A DNA stretch of 64,000 nt, taken from Parapristionchus giblindavisi. Taxonomy: Eukaryota; Nematoda; Chromadorea; Rhabditida; Diplogasteridae. The DNA lies in contig CALSFV010000243.1 of the NCBI GenBank assembly GCA_943737045.1, forward strand, positions 178,501 through 242,500, written 5' to 3'. Positions within the stretch are counted from its first letter, which is position 1. The number at the start of each line of letters is the position of its first letter. The notes under the pieces were generated by a model. That model was not told the origin of the DNA and ran no database searches. It worked only from the letters and a program-made list of their open reading frames with translations. A program made the position numbers and the translations under genes. This document shows positions 53,342 through 64,000 of this stretch, piece by piece.

Positions 53342-56076
53342 TCAGTTTTTATTTTGATGAGTATTCATATTCATCGATAGACATGTCTCCTCCCAGTCTG
53401 GCCAGTACCTGCAATCCGACAAATCACTTTTATTCAACAGACATTTTTAATTGTTTTTAGACGTGTTTTTCGTTCTGCGTTGTTCTTTGGAACGCTTTTG
53501 TATCGTAATCATGACGCATAAACCTTATTGAACGGCAGAAAAAAATATAGTATCATGAATCCTTTCAAGATCTAAGCTTGCATAATGTAGCAAGCTTTGA
53601 TCTTGCTACAGTATGCCTCTTCAGCTTGTTGTGATGCATACTGTAGCAAGATGAAAGCTACAGTATGTCTCACAATAAGCTGAAATTCTATGCGAGACTC
53701 ACTCCTCTTTCATTCTCTCAAGGAGTGCAGCGAGATTTGGAGTGGACTCCTTGAGGTACTTGGTGAGAATCTTAATTATTTCATAAATTTCAATGGACAG
53801 TCCCTTATTTAAAAACACACTCGAACTAATTCGAATGTTTCCGCTCTGGTCACACTCTCTAGCAGACAAAGAAAGAGAGTGGGTATGTGTTGTCAGAGCG
53901 GATAGTTTTTAATAGGTATGATGTATATTTAATAAGATTCGAGCCTATATTTCGCATTACAGTTACATTATCTATAAGGTAATTTGAAGGTCTCCGCTTT
54001 GACAACACTCTCTCGCTTTCGTTGCCTTCGAGAGAGCGCTTCGTTGTTTTCGCTGCCACCATGAAATCACAATGAATTGTGACCGCGACAACATCGCAAT
54101 GTCAATATTGGCAACATTTCCAAATAATGAATAAATGATGCTTACATCATCCGGCGCGGGAATGTAGAGGAATCCGGCAATATGGCCGAAAACCGTGCAG
54201 TCGAGCTGCAAAATTAACCTTTTCAACTTGTCGACTGTGAGAGTACAATTAGAGAAATTAGAATGCTCTTACATTAGCAATAATTTACCTATATTTTTGT
54301 AACAATTCACACCGCCCGGGTTCAAAAACGACAAATTCACATATAAATATCGATAATGTCGACAAACAATTCAAAACGGCTGATGTTTATTAGGAAGAAA
54401 TCTTCATCATCTTTTTCAAAGATTGATTTTTGCTCATTTTTTAGCTAACAATAAGAGACTTGGTATGATTTTCAATAATGTTTGTGTAACTTTTTTAAAT
54501 ATAAATCCCACCGTATTGGGTCGTTCTCCGCCAAAATACTTCTTATCTCCTAGGAAGGTCGATATTGCCGTCAGGTCCTCCTTGATTATATTGATGAGCT
54601 CGCCCGGGTAGTGTCGACCCATACCCTGGGCGTAAGTACGCTGCGCCACCTGATTATTGGCAACAATATAATGGGTGACAGTTAGAGCATGATTTCCGTA
54701 GTGTTTGGGCCATTTTGCATAAAATGACAGAAATTTATCAACGTACGATCTTGCCAAGTTTCTTCTTGATCATGAATATCTTAAATTTTCGCTTCAGTCC
54801 GGTCCCGAAGTATCGTCCCCATCCATCGTCAGTTAATAAGAAGTCGAAGCCATGAGCATTAATTGACATCACGGCCCTGAATCAAGATTTGACGGGAAGA
54901 ATGCAGATTCAAATATTGGCAAGATGCCAAAACACAAACATACATGGTCATGTGCTCGTCGGTAAGTGCGGTTAGGGCGCGAGCTTTTGCCACTTCGAGA
55001 GCATCGGAGGAGTCGACTCCTGACTGGAAAAATGGAGATTATGGTATGTTTGGGTTACTGTAGCCGTGATATGGAACTACATTGCTTCGAGCGCAAAGCC
55101 TATCTCTGATATCATAAAAATAATACTGTAACTAAATTGGTGTGGAGAGGTGGTGCGTAGGGTGCACCTAAGAGCTTTCTGACCTTTGCGAATTCCTGTT
55201 TAAGAGTCTCGATGATAATGTGCGAGTCAGCGATCTGGCGGCCATTCAACTCGACGAATGGCACCTGTCCCTTTGCCGAGAACTTCTTTAGCTCATTTGA
55301 GATGTTCTGAAAAAAGCTAAGGTAGTCATCCAACCCTAAGAACATTTATGTTACTGTAGGTGAGCCAAAATACTCAGGCAAACAGTCGAATGCATTTTGC
55401 AGCTAAGCGAAGGCAAAATGGCACGAAAAAGGTTCCAAAAATGCATTTTGCAGCCACAGCTTCGAAAAGATTTCAAAAAGTTATAGACTTGCTATAGAAT
55501 TGCTTCTAAAAAGATAAAAGCCATGAAAAAGCTAGGAAAAGCTAAGAAAAATGCATGCAAAATGCTTGCAAAATGCATTTATTTTGACATCTCATATGCA
55601 TTTGACTTAGCTGCAAAATGCATTCGACTGTTTGCCTGAGTATAAATGGTACAGTAGCTAGATAAAGAGGACAAAAATAAAGAAAACGATGATACGGTAC
55701 GTGACAACTTGCCGTATACGGTATCTCCATGACGCGGAGCCACGTTTCTAACTTGAGCGACCATGGTGACAGATTTGGGATAGTTCTGGAATTGCAAAAC
55801 ATCGACGATACTACCTAACTGTATTCTCGGATGCTTAGTATTCTTTTGTGAAGATATAAGAGAATTGAGAATCGAAAAATACTAATACGTAGGGGAAAGA
55901 AAGGTTGTGTTCAAATGCAGCGCGCCGCAGCGGAAGGCATGAAGCGGAAGGAAGGAAGGCAATACTCGACTGCACTGTATAACAACAATGAATGTTGCTT
56001 ACTTGCATCGGGGATATTGTATGAGGTAAACGTGTTGTTTCTGCCAATCTCTTTTGAGTAGAGCAGGAGTGGGCAT
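53342..56076 (-). CDS. Failed axon connections / CDR-type GST-like protein
   Basis: Nine exons assemble in frame into 281 residues: 56076-56003, 55785-55713, 55306-55184, 55023-54944, 54876-54747, 54649-54512, 54205-54146, 53803-53703 and 53408-53342 (TGA). The N-terminal thioredoxin-like half has VYLIQYPR, SPWSLKLETWLR, GQVPFVELNGRQIADS; the helical half has YFGGERPNTLDCTVFGH and ends ERMKEEYWPDWEE, diagnostic of the failed-axon-connections/cadmium-responsive family. This family is GST-like but has no established catalytic cysteine or serine; roles reported in animals concern axon growth and metal stress. The ATG lies directly after a TTTGCAG acceptor, fitting trans-splicing; an upstream membrane-anchor exon, common in relatives, was not found. 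The second intron uses a GC donor. MITEs and a 274-bp palindrome sit in its introns. Confidence 0.93.
53810..53921. repeat. MITE family B, intronic
   Basis: Within the seventh intron of the failed-axon-connections gene: TTTAAAAACACACTCGAAC, CCGCTCTGGTCACACTC and inverse TTGTCAGAGCGGATAG. A partial second copy follows at 53985-54050. Confidence 0.7.
55370..55643. mobile_element. TA-flanked palindromic element in an intron
   Basis: TACTCAGGCAAACAGTCGAA at the left and TTCGACTGTTTGCCTGAGTA at the right, arms about 45 bp, interior rich in AAAATGCATT. TA at both ends suggests a Tc1/mariner-type MITE. It lies in the GC-AG intron of the failed-axon-connections gene. Confidence 0.75.
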
Positions 56077-56111
56077 CTGCAAAGTGTTTGGATGAGGGAA
56101 AAAAAGAAATA

Positions 56112-57550
56112 CAGTGGCAGCCAAAAGTCAGCGGCACTTTTTTTTGAATTGCCATAACTTTTGACTCAGATGAGCAATAGGGCTCATGTTTTGGTAGGTT
56201 AGTATGGGCCATGTGGGCATCATATCCTAGTCCCGTTGTTATAATTACTCGACGAATTATTTCGTAGTGATGATGTAACCAATTAGTACTTACTCAGCAG
56301 AGACTATTTCCTCAGCTGAATTTTTCTGAGGCTTGTTGCTAACAGTGTATGAACAACATTTACTGAGGAGTTGACTCCGTTATGCAAGCCATTGGAGCTA
56401 ATTCATTCCTATGAGAAAATCGAAATTTCCGACACCACTGATATATAGCAAAAATGTCATAACTCAGTATTCAGTGAAGTTGCAGGCTCCAGACTTGGCA
56501 GATATAATAGTCCATGAGTGATACAAAACGTGGCCGAGTATGAACCCGATCCGTTGAATTTTGAGAAATATCAAAAAAAAATTTTCTCATTTTTCGAGGC
56601 ACAGGAAGTACCTGCTCAGGTTATCTTGTATTCTTTTTAACAGCCAGATGCCTTCTATATATAGTAGACGACAGTTTACCATTGTTTCAAGAAATATCGA
56701 GTTCTTCGAGAGAAGATATAATTGGGGAAAAGAGGTAGAAAACAGTTCGAATTTTTTTCACGATATTTTCGAAATTCTTAGAATTTGTCCGATCAGGCTC
56801 AGGAATTACCACGACAATTATCATGAAGAGGAAAGATGATCCCTATAATAGAATGGCTATCTATCCTCCTTTAGTCCCAGAAATAAATCATTTTAATTTT
56901 TAGATGGCCTGAAAAAATCTATTTTCGCCTCCTTTCTCCAATTATATCTTCTCTCGAAGAACTCGATATTTCATGAACCAATAGTAAACTATCGTCTACT
57001 ATATATAGAAGACATCTGGCTGTTAAAAAGAATACAAGATATCCTGAGCAGGTACTTCCTGTACCTCGAAAAATGAGAAAAATATTTTTTCGAAATTTCT
57101 CAAAATTCAACGGATCGGGCTCATACTCGGCCACTTTTTGTATCACTCATGGACTATTATATCTGCCAAGTCTGGAGCCTGCTACTTCACTGAATACTGA
57201 GTTATGACATTTTTACTATATATCAGTGGTGTCGTAAATTTCGATTTTCTCATAAGAATGAATTAGCTCCAATGGCTTGCATAACGGAGTCAACTCCTCA
57301 GTAAATGTTGTTCATACACTGTTAACAACAAGCCTCAGAAAAAGTCAGCTGAGGAAATAGTCTCTGCTGAGTAAGTACTAATTGGTTACATCATCACTAC
57401 AAAATAATTCGTCGAGTAATTATAACAACGGGACTAGGATATGATGCCCACATGGCCCATACTAACCTACCAAAACATGAGCCCTATTGCTCATCTGAGT
57501 CAAAAGTTATGGCAATTCAAAAAAGTGCCGCTGACTTTTGGCTGCTACTG
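56112..57550. mobile_element. 1.4-kb foldback element with Tc1/mariner-like ends
   Basis: Reads CAGTGGCAGCCAAAAGTCAG at the left and CTGACTTTTGGCTGCTACTG at the right, flanked by TA. The arms are inverted copies over about 650-700 bp each, meeting near 56830-56900, so it is almost entirely palindromic. CAGT...ACTG with TA target is the Tc1/mariner pattern. No transposase frame is visible. It begins only 36 bp upstream of the failed-axon-connections ATG. Confidence 0.78.
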
Positions 57551-58467
57551 TATTTCACGTTAGTTAGGAAAAAAATAAAGAACCAGAGAACTAGATGTTT
57601 CTAACTATAAATGAGGTGACATCATAAGAGAAGAATGAACAAATCAAAGAATCAGCAAAGTAAGGTAGGGTCAGTGTGAGAAAGAAGGTAGAGAGAGTGA
57701 ATAGTCACCTCCGAGTGTTGTTTGGTTACCGCAGAGTGTTCCTCTGAGTGGGATAATTACGAATGGGGGGAGTGGGTATGCTTTATTCGTACGTGCACCC
57801 GAACACAACAACGAATATACGTTTGCACCCCTCTTCGTGGTATAACTTTAGCTACCATAAGGTACAACTTAGACCAACATTTTACATTTTTACATTTACA
57901 TTTATGTGATTTATTTAGACATTTCGAACTCAATGAACTCTACGACGTATGGCGAGTCATAATTGGAAACGCGCAATCTCTTTGGACTTTTACTTTAATT
58001 CTTATCAGTGTAATCACATTTTCATGGTTGTTCTTATGATCTTGATTTGATGCAATAGCAAGTGGTGACTAAATTTTTTGCGTATCTTCTCGATTCCGGA
58101 AGGTCTCTAACTATATTCTGACCCCTACATGCCTATGTCTTCACACTCCCTTTAAAAGTCCTTTGATGGGAGTTTAACGTACGCATACTCGTGATCTTTA
58201 AAAAGTTCAACGAATGTCTTATATTCTACACTACAAATAAGGCTGGAAAGGCAACAACATGTGGATAGGTCATGCAGAAAACTACACAAATTTCGATTTT
58301 TTCGAAGCCCACGGCTATTGGGCTAATTTTGACAGCGGATTCGTAATCAGCATCGAAAATTGATTCAAGCCACGCCATTGCGATCACAAAAAGGCAAGGC
58401 CGACTTGCCCTTGTTAGTCCAATAGTGAGAGGGAAGGTATAAAGTTGTTCATGATTTTCAACAAATA

Positions 58468-58580
58468 TAAAGGGAGCGTTACATCTCTCATTGATCTCTT
58501 CATTACGCACACAATTTCGCTGTTCTCTAACAACAAGAGAGCATTGCGCGTCGAAGAGACCATTGAGAGAGGCTACGAAA
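58468..58580. repeat. MITE family A, right end degraded
   Basis: AAAGGGAGCGTTACATCTC ... CATTGAGAGAGGCTACG; the usual CTCCCTTTAA right end has been lost. Confidence 0.65.
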
Positions 58581-59052
58581 CTATAAGCAAATTAAACGCG
58601 CCCCGAAGTCTCGCCTTTAGACACCCCGTGAGGGTCGAGCCTAATCAGTGGACAAGCCCACATAGGATATTTGGCAGGTCATAAAAGGAAAATATAGGGA
58701 GTACATTCAAAAGAGAAACTTATTCGATGTAATTAAAGATAGAGCAAAACAAAGGGCACAGGCAGAAGGTAGTTCGAGTTAGAATTCTCTGTGGGTGCAT
58801 TTTGGATAGAGTAATGTCCACCTCCTTTCGTTGATCGCCCAGACGTGACAGTGAGAGATTGATGATAGAGTGTGTAGACACGAGAGGGTGCAAGTTGCAA
58901 AGTTAGAGGAGAGATAGAGAGTGTGTATATAAGAGAGGGTATATGAACCGCGTCTTTTGATCTACGCAAAATCGGAAAATCGAAGTTTTCCGAAAATGTC
59001 AGAAAATCGAAACTCCCAGCCCTGATTCATACTATTTGAAATGCTTATTTTA

Positions 59053-59216
59053 TCAGAAGGAGAAATTCCGTCCAATGTCTTCTGCTTCAACATCATCAGA
59101 ATCTTCGTCGCCATCAACGAAGGAATTCCCAAAGTCCATCATGGACACGATCATCAACATGGCGAAAAGATAAATTATAAAGATGGAGAGATATTGCGAT
59201 TTCCGTAAGCAACTGA
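59053..59216 (-). pseudogene. Orphan 3' exon of a membrane protein at the duplication boundary
   Basis: After a TATCTCAG acceptor at about 59217 the minus strand encodes RKSQYLSIFIIYLFAMLMIV, a membrane helix, then an acidic tail (DGDEDSDDVEAED) and a stop near 59053. The helix plus acidic tail looks like the C-terminus of a multi-pass or single-pass membrane protein. Copy 2 of the segmental duplication begins at 59243, only 26 bp upstream, so the 5' exons expected to its right are replaced by duplicated BTB-gene sequence. I infer a gene truncated by the duplication. The family is not recognised. Confidence 0.4.
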
Positions 59217-59613
59217 GATATATGTCTTATGCATACGTCGTTTGACCTCCCTTCGAAGCTTGGCTTTCCCTGTGGCGGGACGCCATGGTCTCGTTATTAT
59301 GGCCGTAGTAACATTCAAACATTTTCTTAAGGAAAACATTTTCCTTAGAAATGCACGAACCACTTTTGCGCAATTATTATATGTTATCCATTATCTCGTT
59401 TCGTAAAATCTATCACCACTTGAATTAATTAATTCCTTCTTGGAGTATCAATACCTACGTCTACACATTCCTTATCCACTTTGCAAAAATTCTTCCAATT
59501 CTTCCTAATTCTCCTTTCATATGCTCTTGATCTTCTGGTGTATTACACATTAAAGAATATTAAAAGAAATATCATTTATGATTCAATCCAGGGTCCTTCA
59601 AACTCAAATTAGC

Positions 59614-62600
59614 ATGCTGACAACACGACAGACAAGCAATTCCATCCGACGAGAGATTCAATTCGACCATGATCCCACAGATGAGCATCAACCAAATGTT
59701 CGTTGGAATTATTGATCGATTATAAATAATAATAATAATAATAATTTTTTTAAATATTTTAATTCCAGCAAGCGATTCCTATTAATGGTCAAATCCAGTT
59801 AGACGGCGTAATTATCAACGTAGAAGCAAGGATTGAACCCAGCGCTAATGCTATATACGTATGTTTTCTCGATTTAAATCAGTTCCAAAAAATTGTTTTA
59901 AAGGTGGAGTCCCGCGAATGCTCATTCAAATATCTTGTATCTCACCTATGCAAGTGTAAAGTGATATGCAAGAAGAGTGAGTCACCGTTCGTCAATCCCT
60001 TAGCGCAGTGATAACACTTCTGTCTAGAGAGTACATGGCCGTGGGTTCGAATCCTATTGCCGAACTTTCCTATTTTCAAAAAGCGCGCCTTTCCCTGCGA
60101 TTGCAAGCATGATTCATTCATGTTTCAAGCAATCAATAAGCAGAATTAGAGTTAAATAAATGGTGTACTGTATGTAGAATAACTTTTGCTACATTTCTGC
60201 CTTTACAGTTTGTTCACGAAAATATTCGCGGGAGTCCACCTTTAATCCATGTTATCCTCTAAAGGCACGCCCCAAGCTAATTTTACTCTCCGCGTTTCAG
60301 TACTCTCTCGTAAACAAAGAAAGCGAGAGAGCCATGCCAGAGCGTAGAGTTTCGCAAAGTTAGCTCGGGGTGCACACTTATTTGATCGCTGATTTCAGTA
60401 CGAGTTCCGTTTGCTGCCCTGTCCCAGTCGACCATTGAGGGCATTGGATACACTCGAATTTAGAATACATTACGAAGACGACGAGGCTAAACATATATTG
60501 TGAGCTTATTATAAATATTATAATATATATTATATATTATATATTATTATTTAATATTATATTATATTAGAATATTATAATAGATAAAATATAAAATATA
60601 TAATATATATATATATTATGCAAATATAATTTAAATCATTGAAGAGAGAACCCAATCCTGAATTTTAAAAGTACACCCCAAGATAATTTTACTCTACGCT
60701 CTGGCAACACTCTCTCGTAAACAAAGAAAGTGAGAGAGCATGGCCAGAGAGGAGAGTTTCAAATTAGCCAATCAGACGGTGTCTTCATCATCTCTTTCTT
60801 CTCTCTCATCTTCAGAGAACGAAGAAAGTGTTAATAATAAAATTGTTCGTTTAAAATGCACTTGTTTGTTTGGTAAGAGAGTAGTCACAATGAATTTCCA
60901 TGTTTAGAGAGATAGAGATCATGTGAGATAGTAAGTAGATCAGAGAGAGCGCGAGAAATTGAAGGGGAGTTGAGCGATAGAATATTTCTGCATTTAGCAG
61001 CTAGTTACAACACAATTTCATAAGTACATTTTATACGGACAATAACAATAATAATTTATAAAAGTGAAAGAATTCGTAAGAAGTGTACAGCATTAATTAC
61101 ACATATTATGCACACACATGATATAAAAAGATTTTATGCAAGCGAATCATAAACTGTATCATAAATCACAAATCATAATTATAAATTGCAGTGAGCAGCA
61201 CTTCGTATGGTTTCCAGCTCGAGTCGAGAGCCACCGATGTGTGAATATCTTGAGACGGGTAATGTGGTATTCAGAGGCCTTGTCCGTGAACGTTGGCAAA
61301 CCGTTTGCCGGTAAACTTTTTTGCCAACCTTCACGGATACAAGATACAGAATATAGAAGATAGAAGATATAGGATACAGAAGTGATGAAAAGAAAATAAA
61401 CAAAAGAGAGAGTGTGGAAAACGAGGAGTTTATTATCTGATTTTGTTTCCTATTCGAGGACAATTGAACTGAACATTTAAGAATATTTAATTCGTTTTAG
61501 AATTCTTTCATTATTGAATGAGTGAGCATAGCTGAAATATTCTTCATCAATTTTCCAGGCGCTGTTAATTCGTATTATCCTCTTGAACACTGTTTTCTGG
61601 CCATTAAAAGCAAAAACGACCGCTCAACATAGAAGCACTTTCAAATACAATGTTCTGTCGCATGTGTGGCCATCAAAGAAAAACGATTGATCCAGAATAC
61701 TATGCTTATATGAACGTTTATGCTAATTAGCACACCCCTCCCACCTTTCAAGGCACACCTCGAGCTAAGCCGAAACATTCCGCGCTGGTCACACTCTCTC
61801 GCTTGCTTTGTCTGTCAGAGAGTATTACCTATGCGGAGAGTGGAATTAGCTCAAGGTTTGAAATACAGCCTCACTATCTCAATTCCATTCTCTGTCAGAG
61901 TGTCCGAGCGGATTGCATGGTTGAATAATGTTTTTAACAATCATTACAGACGGTCTACTTATCGAAAGTAAATGGAACCTATATGGTACGGCTATTCATA
62001 TCGTGTTACGCAGCGTTATTCGTGGACTACTATTACATGGTAGCTCATTGTATTTATTTTTCGATTTAAATTTATTGTTTCGTTTCGCAATGTACATTTT
62101 AAACCTGTAGCATATCGAGCAATTATCCATTTTGCACTTGGTGCACAATAATGAAATTTATAAAATATTCGAAAGTATTGAAGTACAAAGTAAAGTACAT
62201 ACAAAGCACACTAGTCTGGAGAGCCAATATTACACTATTTCCCGTTATTTTATCCCTTTAAATTATCACATGTCTCGTGCTCTGGTATTTCAAGACTTAA
62301 AGTCTACTTGCGCTTTCACTTTAAGTAGACTTGTAAGTCTACTTCAAGTGAAACGTAAGTCTACTTAAAGTGTGACGTCACTACGTAAGTCTACTTAAAG
62401 TGAGACGCAAGTATACTTAAAGTGAAAATGTGACGTCACTCACTTGAAGTTTACTTAAAGTAAACTTTAAGTCAGTGACGTATTTTAAGTAGACTTTATG
62501 TTTTGAAATACCAGAGTGGCGCCTCTGGCGTAGATAAATTAAATTAAAATAAATTAAATACAGTATGAATATGTTCCAGCATCGGCCCGGCTTTGACCAG

Positions 62601-63639
62601 TGCTACTCGCCCACCCTAACCGTCGCAAACAAGACCACGACGTCCATGATCACGGTAGTGTTGGACGGAACATCGATGGAAGTGCCGGAGGTAATGTATT
62701 AATTGAAAAAAAAATTATTTATTTAAAAATGATGCTAAATATTTATTACATCTATCCCTTTTCTGCAGTTATATGTACATCACACTCCTGCCCATTAGAT
62801 TTGATGGAAATAAATAAATAAATAGATAAATGATTTTTCAGCAGCTTGTGATGCTACATTCACAAGTAATCCGTGATAAACGACGATCTATGAAGGATAG
62901 GAAGACCGTTATGACCGTAAATGAGGTTAGTCGAGAAGAATTCACTGCATGGCTCGAGTTTATCTCGTCAAGGTGAGCTAAATCTTATTTATCTATTTAT
63001 TTATTTCCATCAAATATAATGAACAGGAGTGGGATGTATAAGGGTAGAAAGGGTTTTCGAATGTTGACTTTCTATAGAATGTTATACGCTGCTCAAATGT
63101 TTAAAAAACAACATAAAATACTCTATTCTCAAACTATCGCTCATTTTCGCCTGCGTTGCTGACTTTTTGCAACAATAGCTGTGGACAGATTTTTCATTTT
63201 GTTTTGTTCTTTGTCACACTATAATTTTGATTGAATCAGTCACGTCTTCCCTAAGAATCCATTGATGGTCCTCGAGGCTGCAGCCAAACTGGAGTCCTCA
63301 GATGTCTTTCGTAGAATGGATACGATGATTGCCGGTTGTGAGATGGTATTTTTATTTTGGCCAATAATTTTATGGCATAAGAAAAATTAAATAAGTGATA
63401 ATAAAACAAGACAAGTAGTTATGCAAAACAATGTCATTTGTAGCTCTTTACAGTATAACTTCTCATTTATTATATTGAATTCAATAATGATTACAATAAT
63501 AATAATGATAATGATTAATTCAATGATGAATAATGATTCCTTTCAGCCCTTCCCTCCGTACAGCATGGGAGGCGTGATGGATCTCATCCGAAAATACTCT
63601 CCACCTATCCTTCTGGCAAAGTTCAATTGTTCTGTGTGA
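59614..63639 (+). CDS. BTB-domain protein, copy 2 (intact C-terminus)
   Basis: The same ten exons as copy 1, from ATG at 59614 to TGA at 63637-63639. The C-terminal BTB region reads as in copy 1 except VMDLIRK for VMELIKK. Other differences I see are QAIP for QTIP in the second exon and RPLR for RPSR in the third. It ends KFNCSV, which shows the original terminus before the LTR insertion in copy 1. All splice sites appear retained. The function is unknown; worm BTB proteins of this size often serve as Cul3 adaptors, but no MATH domain could be confirmed. Confidence 0.72.
59902..60241. mobile_element. TTAA-inserted family E element carrying a tRNA-like sequence
   Basis: TTAA at 59898-59901 and 60242-60245; copy 1 has the empty site at about 31887. 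Ends are AGGTGGAGTCCCGCGAAT and ATTCGCGGGAGTCCACCT. The middle contains a pol III-like A/B-box pair (see 59994). The right half resembles 21115-21293. Confidence 0.85.
59994..60068 (+). other. tRNA-derived sequence inside the family E element
   Basis: TAGCGCAGTGAT (60001-60012) fits an A box and GGTTCGAATCC (60044-60054) is a perfect B box; the 43-base spacing is near the 44 of a real tRNA. The acceptor arms do not pair, so it is a pseudo-tRNA, possibly a pol III promoter for the element. Confidence 0.6.
60259..60376. repeat. Chimeric family B MITE in copy 2
   Basis: The left half matches the copy 1 element at 31903 (CCAAGCTAATTTTACTC) and the right half matches that at 32399 (GAGCCATGCCAGAGCGTAG). 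Confidence 0.85.
60515..60620. repeat. AT microsatellite expansion, copy 2 only
   Basis: Just after the third BTB exon's donor, copy 2 has about 90 bp of TATAATAT-type sequence where copy 1 (32645-32670) has a short AT stretch. Confidence 0.85.
60671..60791. repeat. MITE family B, copy 2
   Basis: Paralogue of 32711-32832. Confidence 0.75.
61749..61858. repeat. MITE family B, copy 2
   Basis: Paralogue of 34100-34207. Confidence 0.7.
62279..62516. repeat. MITE family C, copy 2
   Basis: Paralogue of 34631-34867, same ends. Confidence 0.8.
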
Positions 63640-64000
63640 AATCGGTAAAATCGATATTGATAAATTCTCTTTTTTGAGAATAATGACGAAGTTCATCACT
63701 AGGAAACGTCCATAGCTTCATTTATATATAGATATTATATATTTATCAGATGCTCACTCATGAACGAAACTATTGAAATAATTGTGAAATAATAAGTGAT
63801 CAATAAACTCTCAAGAAACGATAGATAGGATTAAATAATGGATGGGGTAAAGGGACGGGGATGTATCGTTTGAGCCACTCGTCCATCTCATATCGTCGAG
63901 TAGTCACTATTCAATACGTAGTCTCAATACATGTGATTTATTATGTTCTTCCTTTTTTTTATTATAGTAGTAATGTGGAATATGAATACAATAATAGAAT

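Larger units (their letters stand above)
56077..59052. other. Region 5' of the failed-axon-connections gene
   Basis: It holds a 1.4-kb foldback element (56112-57550) and a family A MITE (58468-58580). Open frames at 57722-58039 (plus) and 58226-58510 (minus) have no recognised motif and no clear splice sites. Any promoter for the minus-strand gene must lie within or beyond the foldback. Confidence 0.45.
59243..64000 (+). repeat. Segmental duplication, copy 2 (no LTR element), runs off the window
   Basis: Matches 31229 onward in direct orientation, through the BTB gene and the flank beyond the retrotransposon site. It has a private 340-bp insertion (59902), lacks 496 bp between two MITEs, lacks the 308-bp family E element, and has an AT expansion at 60515-60620. 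Confidence 0.92.

Noticed and set aside
57722..58039. 105-codon plus-strand frame ending in a hydrophobic stretch
   Set aside because: There is no homology I recognise, no splice signals, and it is flanked by elements; chance cannot be excluded.

Overview
The window is nuclear DNA of a nematode, probably a clade V (rhabditid or diplogastrid) species. The evidence is short exons with TTTCAG-type acceptors, start codons placed directly after acceptors as in trans-spliced nematode genes, a nematode-type nine-exon failed-axon-connections gene, and a BEL/Pao retrotransposon whose primer site fits the 3' end of nematode tRNA-Gly. No bacterial or organellar features were seen. The genus cannot be fixed from sequence alone.

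Layout. Minus strand, 1-26142: the 5' two thirds of a divergent Hsp70 gene (cut by the window edge); an unrecognised small multi-exon gene; a 15-kb receptor tyrosine kinase with three C-type lectin domains outside the membrane; and a glutamate-receptor-like channel protein. Plus strand, 28717-29629: an HP1-like chromodomain protein. Plus strand, 31229-47919 and again from 59243 to the window end: a direct segmental duplication carrying two nearly identical ten-exon BTB-domain genes. The first copy holds an 11.6-kb BEL/Pao LTR retrotransposon (35982-47539, minus orientation) in its last exon; the second copy is the empty site. Between the copies on the minus strand are an unrecognised gene (48.4-50.1 kb), a glutathione-S-transferase-like failed-axon-connections/CDR gene (53342-56076), and one orphan membrane-protein exon at the duplication boundary.

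The retrotransposon has identical-looking 386-bp LTRs, a 5-bp target duplication, Gag with zinc knuckles, protease, RT, RNase H, integrase, a 14-residue tandem-repeat linker, and a two-part glycoprotein resembling bunyaviral Gn-Gc. A 979-bp tandem duplication inside RT shifts the frame, so this copy does not encode one continuous Gag-Pol.

Intergenic and intronic DNA is dominated by palindromic, non-autonomous elements, many flanked by TTAA or TA. Several families recur 2-15 times. Larger foldback elements (1.0, 2.5 and 1.4 kb) sit in kinase introns and near the failed-axon-connections gene. Comparing the two BTB copies gives a natural before/after record of element insertion, LTR insertion and MITE-MITE recombination.

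The strongest candidates for novelty are the triple-C-type-lectin receptor tyrosine kinase and the retrotransposon insertion that replaced only the last two codons of its host gene. All exon limits were read by eye.
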